DNA of 64,000 nt, from NCBI GenBank assembly GCA_017993835.1, contig JAGOLX010000027.1, positions 1 through 64,000 of the forward strand. The letters run 5' to 3'. Shown one piece after another: positions 50,197 through 58,039 of this stretch. Source of the DNA: Phycisphaerae bacterium (GTDB taxonomy: Bacteria; Planctomycetota; Phycisphaerae; Sedimentisphaerales; Anaerobacaceae). Numbering within the stretch: the stretch's first letter is position 1; each line of letters starts with the position of its first letter. A model generated the notes under the pieces. That model searched no databases. It saw nothing but the letters and a program-made list of their open reading frames with translations, and was not told the DNA's origin. Both the position numbers and the translations under genes were made by a program.

Positions 50197-50679
50197 ATGG
50201 CGGAAAAAGGCAGGTACGTCTACGAGTGGCCCAGGCCGATGGTGACGGCAGATGCGGCGGTATTCGCGTTCCTGGACGGCAGGCCCCATCTACTGCTGAT
50301 CCGGCGTAAGATCGACCCCTACAAAGGCTGTTGGGCACTGCCCGGCGGGTTCGTCGAGATCGACGAGGACCTGCCCGACGCAGCGGCCCGCGAACTGGCC
50401 GAGGAGACCGGACTGGAGGATGTCCCCCTGGAGCAGCTTCGCGCGTTCGGTCGGCCGGGTCGAGACCCGCGAGGGCGGACTATCACCGTCGCCTTCTTCG
50501 GCGTCGTCGAGAAGGGCTGGGACCGCATCCAGGCGGCCGACGACGCGGAGCACGCCCAATGGTTCGACGTCGAGAGCCTCCCGCCGATGGCCTTCGACCA
50601 CGACGAGATCACTCGCTGTGCCATCGAGCGGCTCAATAGACGACCGGATCGAGACCCGGCGTCGTCACCTGCTCGTTGA
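50197..50679 (+). CDS. Nudix hydrolase
   Basis: 160 aa from ATG 50197, behind AAAGGAG. Nudix box GFVEIDEDLPDAAARELAEE followed by TGL is complete (G-x5-E-x7-REL-x-EE-x-G-L). Preceded by VTADAAVFAFLDGRPHLLLIRR and GCWALPGG, as in ADP-ribose/NADH pyrophosphatase-like or MutT-like enzymes. Hydrolyses nucleoside diphosphate derivatives with Mg2+. Its 3' end overlaps the tail of the minus-strand GGCT fusion gene by 47 bases. Confidence 0.9.
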   Translation: MAEKGRYVYEWPRPMVTADAAVFAFLDGRPHLLLIRRKIDPYKGCWALPGGFVEIDEDLPDAAARELAEETGLEDVPLEQLRAFGRPGRDPRGRTITVAFFGVVEKGWDRIQAADDAEHAQWFDVESLPPMAFDHDEITRCAIERLNRRPDRDPASSPAR

Positions 50680-52576
50680 ATCGCTTCAATCGGGTTTCGA
50701 TCGCGCTGACCGCGTAATCGATATAGTGGAGCTTGTGGGCCGGCTGGCAATGGCGTTCCTTCATCAGGCCGCGATGGACCGTATCCAGGAACCGCTGGAT
50801 CGTCCGACCGCCGATCTCCGCTGGCTGGTGGGCCCATTCCTTCAGCTCCTGGTACCGGCGAGCCAGGCGGGGGTTCTCCTTCATCTGGTCGGCGGTGAGG
50901 TAGTCGCCCGGATTGTACTCCAGTTGCAGCCCTTTGAGGCCCATAATCAGCGGCTCGTAATCCGTTTGCTTGTCCAGGCGGATGAACTTGTACTGCTGGA
51001 TGCACGTCATCGCCTGGGCGGGCGGCCTGTCCGCGACATCATCGCCGCCGCCAAGGTACCAGTTGCGCCGGCTCGTCCTGGCAAAGACGAATTCCTCGCC
51101 GTAGGTGTGCTGGATGATCTCGTCTTTACAGATACGTGAGATCCACATCCCGCCGGGCCAGCGTTCGAGCCCCCCGCCGAGCGCGAGCAGGCACTGGACG
51201 AATCCCAGGGGCAGCGTCCGCTGGCGGCCGATCTGACACTTGCGCATCTGGAACGACAGGTGCAGGCTGTGCGGACGGATCTGGAAGAACATGATCAGCT
51301 CGTGGATCAGCCGACTGAGCACCCAGGGGTCGGCCGTCGCCGGCCGGGACAGCTCGCCCGCAACGCTGAGCCGGCCCGGTGCAATCTCGAAGAACCCCTG
51401 CCGACGAGGGCGGTCGTTGTATCCGCTGTGGTCGTCGATGTAGCCGCCGAGCTTCCAGCACAGGACGTCCAGGCGGAAATCGTAGAAGTACTTGAAGCCG
51501 TCATAGGCCGCGTCCTTTGCGTTCGAGGCGCTCCGCAGCGGCTCGACCGCGGCGGCGCCCAGATTGCTCAGTTCCAGCTCGCACCCCAGCGGCACCAGGC
51601 CCGGCTGGAGGCTCGATCGAATCCGGCTCAGATAGTCCTCCGCCATGCGGGGATCGAAGATGCTCTTGACCACACCGACAGCGTACTTGACGTAGTCGAT
51701 CAGATCGTTCTTCTCATACGGCATGGCGTCCAGGCACTTCTGGATGATCGGCTCGACCACGCTGTTGTTGGCGTTGAGGATCTGCAGGCATGCGAACAGG
51801 CTGACGGTGCGTGCGAAGTACCGCAGACTGGTCCTCATATGCTCCAGCTCGTAGCGGAACCGGCTCTCCATCTGTTCCTCGAACTGGTTGAGCAGGACCT
51901 GGCGGATCACGAGGGCCAGGTAGTTTCGGATGTACGGCCGGGCCTGCGGCTCGTTGTGCAGGGCCTTGATGCTGGGGCGCGGCCGATCCAGCTCCCGCTC
52001 CAGGTAGTAATCGCTGACGGCGTCCCTACGGTAGTGCGCCATTACGAGGTCGCGTTCGGTCGCCGCGAGCAGTTCGCGCTCTGCCTGGCGCTCCAACTCG
52101 GCGTCCGCGGTCCGGTCGCCCGGACGGGTATGCCTCTTGAGGAACTGTTGGATCCGCTTGCGGAGCCACAACTCGTGAATCAGGTTCACATGGAAGCGGT
52201 CGCCGAACTGCTTGCGCATCGATTCGGTGGTCACGAGGTAGGCCAGGGCCTCCTCGACCCCGTGTCCGGTGTGAACCCGCACGATCTCGCGACAATAGCG
52301 TTTTCCCTCATAGCGATCGATCTCCGCGACGGCGGTCATGGGGACATCGTGGATGATGTAGCCTTCGATCCTGCCGGCTGCCGACGGCACGGCATAGTAG
52401 TAAACATTATCCGGGCTGACCCTCCGGTAGTGTGGCAGAAACGCCAGCTCGGCAAACAACGTCTTGTCGTCCAGCCGCGAGGGTCTGCGTGTGAACGCAT
52501 AGCCGCTGACGGACTGGAAGATCCGGCTGTCCCGGAGCGAGCCGTAGACAAAGAGATTGACTTTCTGATCGTGCAT
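50633..52576 (-). CDS. Fusion of gamma-glutamylcyclotransferase-like and amidoligase-like domains
   Basis: 647 aa. The N-terminus (about 5-125) is AIG2/GGCT-like: VNLFVYGSLRDSRIF and AVAEIDRYEGKRY, where Glu is the expected catalytic acid. The rest is long and helical, then from about 328 reads GLVPLGCELELSNLG (Glu333 and Glu335 in ELE), FFQIRPHSLHLSFQM, and RLDVLCWKLGGY, resembling COOH-NH2 ligases of the glutamine synthetase/GCS2-like amidoligase type, which have an ExE metal motif and a distal His. AIG2/amidoligase neighbours are known from comparative genomics (peptide-bond and gamma-glutamyl metabolism). Last gene of the membrane-protein/GT2 operon. Confidence 0.6.
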   Translation of the reverse strand: MHDQKVNLFVYGSLRDSRIFQSVSGYAFTRRPSRLDDKTLFAELAFLPHYRRVSPDNVYYYAVPSAAGRIEGYIIHDVPMTAVAEIDRYEGKRYCREIVRVHTGHGVEEALAYLVTTESMRKQFGDRFHVNLIHELWLRKRIQQFLKRHTRPGDRTADAELERQAERELLAATERDLVMAHYRRDAVSDYYLERELDRPRPSIKALHNEPQARPYIRNYLALVIRQVLLNQFEEQMESRFRYELEHMRTSLRYFARTVSLFACLQILNANNSVVEPIIQKCLDAMPYEKNDLIDYVKYAVGVVKSIFDPRMAEDYLSRIRSSLQPGLVPLGCELELSNLGAAAVEPLRSASNAKDAAYDGFKYFYDFRLDVLCWKLGGYIDDHSGYNDRPRRQGFFEIAPGRLSVAGELSRPATADPWVLSRLIHELIMFFQIRPHSLHLSFQMRKCQIGRQRTLPLGFVQCLLALGGGLERWPGGMWISRICKDEIIQHTYGEEFVFARTSRRNWYLGGGDDVADRPPAQAMTCIQQYKFIRLDKQTDYEPLIMGLKGLQLEYNPGDYLTADQMKENPRLARRYQELKEWAHQPAEIGGRTIQRFLDTVHRGLMKERHCQPAHKLHYIDYAVSAIETRLKRFNEQVTTPGLDPVVY

Positions 52577-52615
52577 GGTGGCGGTGGTCCCCAGGTGAAA
52601 TCGATGGCAACGGCG

Positions 52616-53359
52616 CTATCCATCGGACAGGATGCGCCCGCGAAGCTTGATGACTTCCTTGAACGCCCGCAGAATAACCTTCAGGTTGCCGCCGGTTGGC
52701 TTGCCGGCCGTTCGCGGATAGTGGTGTACCCCTTTCTCCGTGATCTTGTACCCCTTTCGGGCGGCGCGAGCGAGGATCTCCGTGGCGATCAGCGCCCCCT
52801 GGCTCTCCATCCGGATGTGGTCGAAGATCGACCGCTTGAACAGCTTGAACGCACAATCCAGGTCGCGGAGGTTCAGCGAGAACAGGATGTCGTTCATCCG
52901 CGTCCAGAGCCAGCCGTTCAGTCTCCGCAAAGGCGGGTCCTGGCGATTCATGCGATAGCCGCTGACAATGTCGTAGTCCGCCATCAGGGGCAGCAACGGC
53001 GGCAGTTCCTTCAGATCGAATTGCCCGTCGCCGTCCGTGTAGAACACCAGTTCCTTGGTCGCGGCGCGAAAGCCCGATTGCAGAGCGGCGCCGTAGCCAA
53101 GGTTGCGGGGGTGATGGATCACGCGGACCCGCCGGTTCACGGCCGCGATCTGGTCCGCGACCCGGGCGGTGCCGTCGGCGCTGCCGTCATTGACGATGAG
53201 AATTTCGTAGTCCGCCCGCAAGCCGTCGAGCACCTCGACAGCTTGTTGAACCACCTTGCCCACATTCTCCTGCTCGTTGTAGCACGGGAAGAACACCGTG
53301 AGGGAAACAGGCGGCGTCGAATCGCTTTGCGGGCCGGGACCGGCGCCTTGCTCTGCCAT
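52616..53359 (-). CDS. Glycosyltransferase family 2 (dolichol-phosphate-mannose-synthase-like)
   Basis: 247 aa. GT-A fold: VFFPCYNEQENVGKVVQQ, EILIVNDGSADGT (DGS), VIHHPRNLGYGAALQSGFRA, and the acceptor/metal site FYTDGDGQFD. No C-terminal membrane helices. Transfers a sugar from a nucleotide donor, probably to a polyprenyl phosphate as in DPM-like GT2 enzymes. Starts 3 bases after the stop of the upstream membrane-protein gene and precedes the GGCT fusion by 39 bases; an envelope glycan role is likely. Confidence 0.88.
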   Translation of the reverse strand: MAEQGAGPGPQSDSTPPVSLTVFFPCYNEQENVGKVVQQAVEVLDGLRADYEILIVNDGSADGTARVADQIAAVNRRVRVIHHPRNLGYGAALQSGFRAATKELVFYTDGDGQFDLKELPPLLPLMADYDIVSGYRMNRQDPPLRRLNGWLWTRMNDILFSLNLRDLDCAFKLFKRSIFDHIRMESQGALIATEILARAARKGYKITEKGVHHYPRTAGKPTGGNLKVILRAFKEVIKLRGRILSDG

Positions 53360-53362
53360 GGG

Positions 53363-56089
53363 TCACCACCTTCTTGTCCTCAGAATTCGTTCTCGCTCGT
53401 CCTCGTAGAGGTTCTTCCGACGGGCATATTCCTCGGCCGACGCCTTGTCCTGATTCGTCAGAGCGATCTGCTGCATCCTGATCATGGCCAGACGAATCGC
53501 TTCCAGGCGGAGGTTGAAGCCGTTCTGCCGGGAGTAACTGGCCTTGTTCTTTTCGAAATCCTGCACGTACTGCTCGCACACCTCGTTGATCCGCGGCCTG
53601 AGATCGACAGCCATATCCCCGATCGTCAGCATCTCGTACAGGGGCGCCGGCGCGAACATCGCCTTCATCGCCTCGACCAGCATCTCCAGACCTCTCTTCT
53701 TCCGCGAGACATCCGAGAGCACCAGGAGACTGTGGCCGACGGTCAAGTTGCGGGAGTACTCGTCCGGAAAGACCGTTTCGCCCGTGAACATGCCACGGAA
53801 CAGCTTCTCGCCCTCGGGCGTCGTCGTGTCCGCGAAGAGTCGCTGCTTGTCGTCCATGTACACGGTCCGCCAAGTCTGACTGCACTCGATTCCATCCACG
53901 AAGGGCTTGCCGAACTGGCCGTTGGGCATCAAGACGACCCACACGTTCTGCTTCTTGAGCTGCTCGCCGATCCAGGCGGCGATCTGGAGACACTCATTGC
54001 GGTTCGCCCGACGGCCCGCCATGAGGGCCGGAGTAGCGGAAGGCCCGCCGGACATGATGTTCGTCCAGAGATCGAACGTGTTCACGTCGTAGGCGGCCTG
54101 CGCCCGGCCATCCATGAACAGTTGCAGCGGGACCTTGCCGGTGTTGGGATCGGGGTCCTGGCCCCAGGCGATGAAGCCGCCCTCGGTCCAGTAATTGAAC
54201 ATCTTGCCGCGGAGCTTGTTGACCCGGATGAACTCGCAGGCGGCAAACGGCTTGGCGTCCGACGCGGTCATTCGCATGAACACCGACGTGTACTTGTAGT
54301 CGGCGGGCCAGGAATCCAGGTACACAGTGTAGAACCGCAATCCCCATACGACGCCGAATGCCAGGACGACCACTCCACCCGCGACGAGAAGACCCCGGCG
54401 CCACACCGTGGGGATGGAGGGCACTTCGAGCGTGCCTGTCCCGCGGGCCTGCACCATTGCCGCGAGGGCCCGCACCAGACAATCGATCAGAAGGGCAAGA
54501 ATCGGACAGGCAGCGAAGCCCGCGATCGGGATGAACCGACGGGATCGAATCGCCATGTAGATGGTCATGGCCGCGATGACCAGCAGGGACAGATCCATCC
54601 GCGGCCAGGCGTAGGCCATGGGCGTCTTGGCTTTTTTGCCCCCCGCGGCGACTCGGGCCCGGGAGACATACACATAGGCGACGACCCAGGCCACAACCAC
54701 CAGCCAGGCGAGAATGTACATGGCCAGGAAAGGCGCCGCGGTGCCGACCGGATTGGTCCAGTCGAAGGCCCGATGCCATTCGTGGACGTCGCGCCACCGC
54801 TCTGCGTGCTTGCTGACCGAGATCTCGAAGGTGTGCGTGAGGTTCGTCAGATGGAAGGGATTGAAGACCACCATCGCGACAAACGCCACGGCGCTGGCCG
54901 CGAGCGAGTGGAGGACGCCCCTCCAGGACATCGTCAGCACCACCTTGTCCTTGAGGGATGCGACGACGGCGCCGACGAGCATGGCGAGCGAGAAGACAGC
55001 GAGATACGCCAGGCGCGAGCCCGCGATGTAGATCTCGAGTTCCCCCCGGTTCTGGCGGCTCAACTTCGTGTCCACCGCCGGGAAGAAGCGAGACAGCAGG
55101 ATCAGGAACAGGATGCACGACGCGACGATGTGACAGACGAGGACCACGCGGTCGTCCACCTTGCGATGGACCGCCAGCGCGACGCTGCCCCCGATCGCGA
55201 GGACGACCAGATAGAACATCGCGTCCTTGGTGGCCGCGACGGCTCTGAGACCCTCATGACCGAGGAGTCGGTACGCCATGCCATAGAGCGTCAGCCACAG
55301 CAGGATGCTGTACGCCGCGACCATCCACCGTCGGGGCAGGTTCATGATCGCGTGCCAGCCGATGAACGGGACCAGGACGATGAAGGCATAGATGTAGCCG
55401 CCGTGGACGTTCGACCAGAAGACGATCAGCGGCACCAGCAGCCAGATGAACAACGCGTTCCGATAGCTGGCCAGGGCCAGGACCAGCATGAAGACCGCCA
55501 CGAGCAGATTCGAGAATCCCGCCGGACGGACGTCGAAGAAGGACCGTCCGATAAAGAGGGCAAAACAGACGAAGATAACCGCCAGGGCCCGGTTCACGCC
55601 GTAGATTCGCGACGTGCCGTACAGCGCCGCCGCCGCGAGGATGTAGACCGCGAATTTCCACAGGACCAGGGCGTCATAGTACGGCTCGGACTCTGAACCC
55701 AGCGACGTGGTCAGCCGGTAGAAGATCACGTGCGTCAGCCAGTTCTGGTTCACCCAGCCGGTCGGGTGCCAGCGCCGAACGGTATCGAGCCCCACCTTGT
55801 CCGTGATCCACTGGGCCCATTGGGGCCACTTCTGGACCTCTTCTGCGGTCGGGCCGGCCTTGTGCGAATTGGCGCTGAAGGGCTCGACCGTATCGACGCC
55901 GTGATTGACGAAGTGCCGCCCGCAGGCCATGGCCACCCAGGTGTCCCCCGCCGCGACCATGTGCGTGCAGGCGTGGAAGGCAAAGACCAGCATGGCGACC
56001 CAGCCGATAATCATCGGCCAGCCTGCGAACGCCTCGCGAGCCGGATTCCCCAGCGACTCGCCTGTTCCGAGAGTATCGTTCACGCTCAT
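53363..56089 (-). CDS. Large polytopic membrane protein
   Basis: 908 aa with about 12 to 14 hydrophobic helices up to residue 600 (for example MIIGWVAMLVFAFHACTHMV, FAVYILAAAALYG, AFIVLVPFIGWHAIMNL, WLVVVAWVVAYVYVSRA) and a soluble C-terminal part (about 610-908). The GGFIAWGQDPDPNTGKVPLQ and LFMDGRAQ region resembles the GGYLxW/DGR pattern of large membrane glycan-processing or oligosaccharyltransferase-like proteins, but I do not recognise a family. First gene of the operon with GT2 and the GGCT fusion, driven by the promoter at 56132-56160. Probably part of an envelope-glycan or protein-glycosylation system. Confidence 0.7.
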   Translation of the reverse strand: MSVNDTLGTGESLGNPAREAFAGWPMIIGWVAMLVFAFHACTHMVAAGDTWVAMACGRHFVNHGVDTVEPFSANSHKAGPTAEEVQKWPQWAQWITDKVGLDTVRRWHPTGWVNQNWLTHVIFYRLTTSLGSESEPYYDALVLWKFAVYILAAAALYGTSRIYGVNRALAVIFVCFALFIGRSFFDVRPAGFSNLLVAVFMLVLALASYRNALFIWLLVPLIVFWSNVHGGYIYAFIVLVPFIGWHAIMNLPRRWMVAAYSILLWLTLYGMAYRLLGHEGLRAVAATKDAMFYLVVLAIGGSVALAVHRKVDDRVVLVCHIVASCILFLILLSRFFPAVDTKLSRQNRGELEIYIAGSRLAYLAVFSLAMLVGAVVASLKDKVVLTMSWRGVLHSLAASAVAFVAMVVFNPFHLTNLTHTFEISVSKHAERWRDVHEWHRAFDWTNPVGTAAPFLAMYILAWLVVVAWVVAYVYVSRARVAAGGKKAKTPMAYAWPRMDLSLLVIAAMTIYMAIRSRRFIPIAGFAACPILALLIDCLVRALAAMVQARGTGTLEVPSIPTVWRRGLLVAGGVVVLAFGVVWGLRFYTVYLDSWPADYKYTSVFMRMTASDAKPFAACEFIRVNKLRGKMFNYWTEGGFIAWGQDPDPNTGKVPLQLFMDGRAQAAYDVNTFDLWTNIMSGGPSATPALMAGRRANRNECLQIAAWIGEQLKKQNVWVVLMPNGQFGKPFVDGIECSQTWRTVYMDDKQRLFADTTTPEGEKLFRGMFTGETVFPDEYSRNLTVGHSLLVLSDVSRKKRGLEMLVEAMKAMFAPAPLYEMLTIGDMAVDLRPRINEVCEQYVQDFEKNKASYSRQNGFNLRLEAIRLAMIRMQQIALTNQDKASAEEYARRKNLYEDERERILRTRRW

Positions 56090-56131
56090 TCAATCGCTTT
56101 CAATGTGGTTCCGAAAACAAGACCCACGCGG

Positions 56132-56160
56132 AGGATACGTCTTTTCCTCTATATCGTCAA
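56132..56160 (-). promoter_or_regulatory. Promoter of the membrane protein/GT2/GGCT operon
   Basis: Minus-strand TTGACG (56160-56155), 17-base spacer, TATCCT (56137-56132); predicted start near 56125, about 36 bases before the ATG at 56089. Confidence 0.6.
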
Positions 56161-56235
56161 CAATCCGTCTGCTCGTTCGATGCTCGACTGGAAATGATCG
56201 CCCAAACCGGCGATTTCTACCGTCGCCGGGATGCG

Positions 56236-56607
56236 TCAGCGGGTGCTGTTGATGTCGGACAGATTCGTGTCGGATGCGCCCAGGCCATTGTGGTCCCGGG
56301 CATATGCCTGCGTGGCGGCGCCGTTCATGTCGGCAATCGGTCGTCCCTGTCGTCCCGCAGGTACGCCGAACCGAACGATCACGGACGCCGTGACGATGAC
56401 CGCCGCGGCCACACCCGCCCAGCGTACCCACCGCGACCACATCGGGACGCAGCGAGTCGCCGGTTGCCCCTCGCCGGCCACAGGGATGCCCGCCATGAGC
56501 CGGCCCCTGAGCGACGAAGGCGGCTCGACCGCAGACATCGCCTTCAGTTGCCTCCGGACCCAATCCAGCGAGACCTCTTCGTGCCCGTATCCAGGATTTG
56601 TATTCAT
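56236..56607 (-). CDS. Putative anti-sigma factor
   Basis: 123 aa from ATG 56607, behind AAAGGTGG; its first ATGA overlaps the sigma gene stop. Cytoplasmic N-terminal helix region (LDWVRRQLKAMSAVEPPSSLR), one membrane helix (AGVAAAVIVTASVIVRFG) and a short periplasmic tail. No zinc-binding HxxxCxxC motif is visible, so it is not a classic ZAS-domain anti-sigma. Position, topology and coupling to the sigma gene nevertheless argue for a transmembrane inhibitor of the preceding ECF factor. Confidence 0.6.
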   Translation of the reverse strand: MNTNPGYGHEEVSLDWVRRQLKAMSAVEPPSSLRGRLMAGIPVAGEGQPATRCVPMWSRWVRWAGVAAAVIVTASVIVRFGVPAGRQGRPIADMNGAATQAYARDHNGLGASDTNLSDINSTR

Positions 56608-57155
56608 GGTTCCACCTTTCCGGCCAGTCGTTTCCGCAGATTCTCCAGGGCTCGGCTCGTGATCCACTTGACGGTCCCGTTCGGCCGCCTGAGGGTTCGG
56701 GCCATTTCCCGATAGCTCTGGCCGTCTACATAGTGCAGCAGCAGTGCCGTTCGCTCGTCGAGATCGAGTCCTTGCAGCGCGAGGGCAACCTGCGAGACAC
56801 ATTCATCCGCCACGATCCCGGCCAGCGGGTCATCCGCGACGTCGCAATCGCAACCGGACAACGCACCGGCAAGTGTCTTGTCCCGCTCGCGTCGCCGCTG
56901 TGCGTCGAGGAACGCGTGGTACGCGATTCGGTGCAGCCAGGTCCGGATCGACGAGTCGCCCCGGAAGCCGTCCAGCGACCGCCAGGCCGAAGCGAACACC
57001 TCCTGCGTCAGGTCCTCGGCAAGGTGCGCATCGCCCCCCAGAAACAGGAGAAACCGATAGACGGACCGGTAGTGCGTGTCGACGACCTCGACGTACGCCT
57101 CGCGCCGCCCTTGACGAAGGGCCTTGAGAGTCCGTCGTTCAGCTCGATCCCGCAC
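56604..57155 (-). CDS. ECF RNA polymerase sigma factor
   Basis: 183 aa, GTG start at 57155. Sigma2 region: HYRSVYRFLLFLGGDAHLAE and DLTQEVFASAWRSLDGFR; sigma4 region: LDLDERTALLLHYVDGQSYR and EMARTLRRPNGTVKWITSRA. A cysteine pair (GCDCDVADD) sits in the linker. Controls a regulon in response to an extracytoplasmic signal, presumably with the adjacent membrane protein. The 250 bases upstream hold no gene; a promoter could not be identified with confidence. Confidence 0.88.
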   Translation of the reverse strand: MRDRAERRTLKALRQGRREAYVEVVDTHYRSVYRFLLFLGGDAHLAEDLTQEVFASAWRSLDGFRGDSSIRTWLHRIAYHAFLDAQRRRERDKTLAGALSGCDCDVADDPLAGIVADECVSQVALALQGLDLDERTALLLHYVDGQSYREMARTLRRPNGTVKWITSRALENLRKRLAGKVEP

Positions 57156-57410
57156 GCAACGTCTCCACGACCAGGCCTACCCAGACTGCGAACGCGGCCC
57201 ATTTTCCCCCATAGACGACGAAAATGCCACAGGTGTTGGCGCATTCCGCCACGGGATTCCCCCTCACGCAGTCCGATGGCGCGACAGAATGACGCAGTCA
57301 CAACGCCAGCGCCAGGCATACGTGAGCCGGCATCAATGCCCACTCGCTTCGGGGCTGGCACCATGTCCGAAAGCCCGGACCTCTACGCCAATTCCCAACC
57401 CTCGCGGCAT

Positions 57411-57776
57411 GTCATTGCGAGCGCAGCGAAGCAATCTCCCGCTCACTACATGGACAGGTCCCTCCATTCGGGATTGAGCAACTCAATGAGTCGTATCTTC
57501 TTTGCCCGGGAGCCTGCTTTGATCCGCTTCTCTGCGGCGATCGCGTCAGTAATCCGACAGAACTCCTCGTAGAAGACCAGTTTGTGGGTTTTGTACTTGC
57601 TCGTGAAGGCCGAGCCCGTGCCGGCCTTGTGTTGAGCCACCCTCCTCGCCAGGCTGTTCGTGACGCCGGTATACAACACACGGTTGCCGCCATTCGTCAT
57701 GATGTAGACCCAGTAACTGCGCACATCATTCTCCCTGGGGTGGAGATTGCTTCGTCGCTTCGCTCCTCGCAATGAC
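57411..57776. mobile_element. REP - GIY-YIG gene - inverted REP element
   Basis: A REP unit at 57411-57438 (starts GTCATTGCGAG, ends AAGCAATCTC) and its inverted partner at 57743-57776 (GAGATTGC...CTCGCAATGAC) tightly enclose the GIY-YIG gene: 7 bases from the left unit to the stop, 18 bases from the start codon to the right unit. Total 366 bp. The two units match apart from a 6-base indel. Two further forward copies are immediately downstream (57882-57909, 57973-58000). Confidence 0.6.
57446..57724 (-). CDS. GIY-YIG endonuclease (UPF0213-like, URI domain)
   Basis: 92 aa from GTG 57724, behind AGGGAG; the frame is open to 57937, but that longer reading translates the REP repeat and is not protein-like. 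The chain SYWVYIMTNGGNRVLYTGVT contains the GIY (VYI) and YIG (YTG) motifs, then NSLARRVAQHK with the catalytic-site Arg, FYEEFCRITDAIAAEKRIK with Glu65, and LIELLNPEW with Asn84: a complete single-domain nuclease. Such small GIY-YIG proteins are widespread, poorly characterised and often occur as isolated accessory genes. Here it lies exactly between inverted REP units, which suggests that it belongs to a small mobile unit. Confidence 0.85.
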   Translation of the reverse strand: MRSYWVYIMTNGGNRVLYTGVTNSLARRVAQHKAGTGSAFTSKYKTHKLVFYEEFCRITDAIAAEKRIKAGSRAKKIRLIELLNPEWRDLSM

Positions 57777-57881
57777 ATTCCGCGCGTTGTTGCGCCACAT
57801 GCGTGAAGCGGAGCACGCTCCATCCCAACGTCCGCAAAGCCTGTGGAACAGGCTCTCACCGCAGCCACAGCGCGACGCCAT

Positions 57882-58000
57882 GTCGCTGCGAGCGCAGCGA
57901 GGCAATCCCGCGTCCCGTCCTGCACGCACAAGACCATGGAACAGAAGACGGCTGCCGTTGCGCCACAAGCATGTCATTGCGAGCGGAGCGAAGCAATCTC
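57882..58000. repeat. Two more GTCATTGCGAG-family REP units
   Basis: 57882-57909 (degenerate: GTCGCTGCGAGC...GGCAATCCC) and 57973-58000 (GTCATTGCGAGCGGAGCGAA then GCAATCTC) in the same orientation. A partial repeat GTTGCGCCACA precedes both a copy near 57791 and one near 57958. Confidence 0.7.
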
Positions 58001-58039
58001 CCAACTATCGGACAGCGGCCCGAACCACGGACGGCCAAG

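Noticed and set aside
51260-55696. A 1478-codon open frame on the plus strand.
   Set aside because: It is antisense to four well-supported minus-strand genes, has no signature of a known domain and reflects high GC content only.
57725-57937. N-terminal extension of the GIY-YIG protein.
   Set aside because: The extra residues are translated REP and spacer DNA; GTG 57724 with a ribosome binding site gives the normal domain start.
57411-58000. A CRISPR array.
   Set aside because: Units are of unequal length, in both orientations and irregularly spaced, and enclose a gene; these are REP repeats. No CRISPR array was seen elsewhere in the window.
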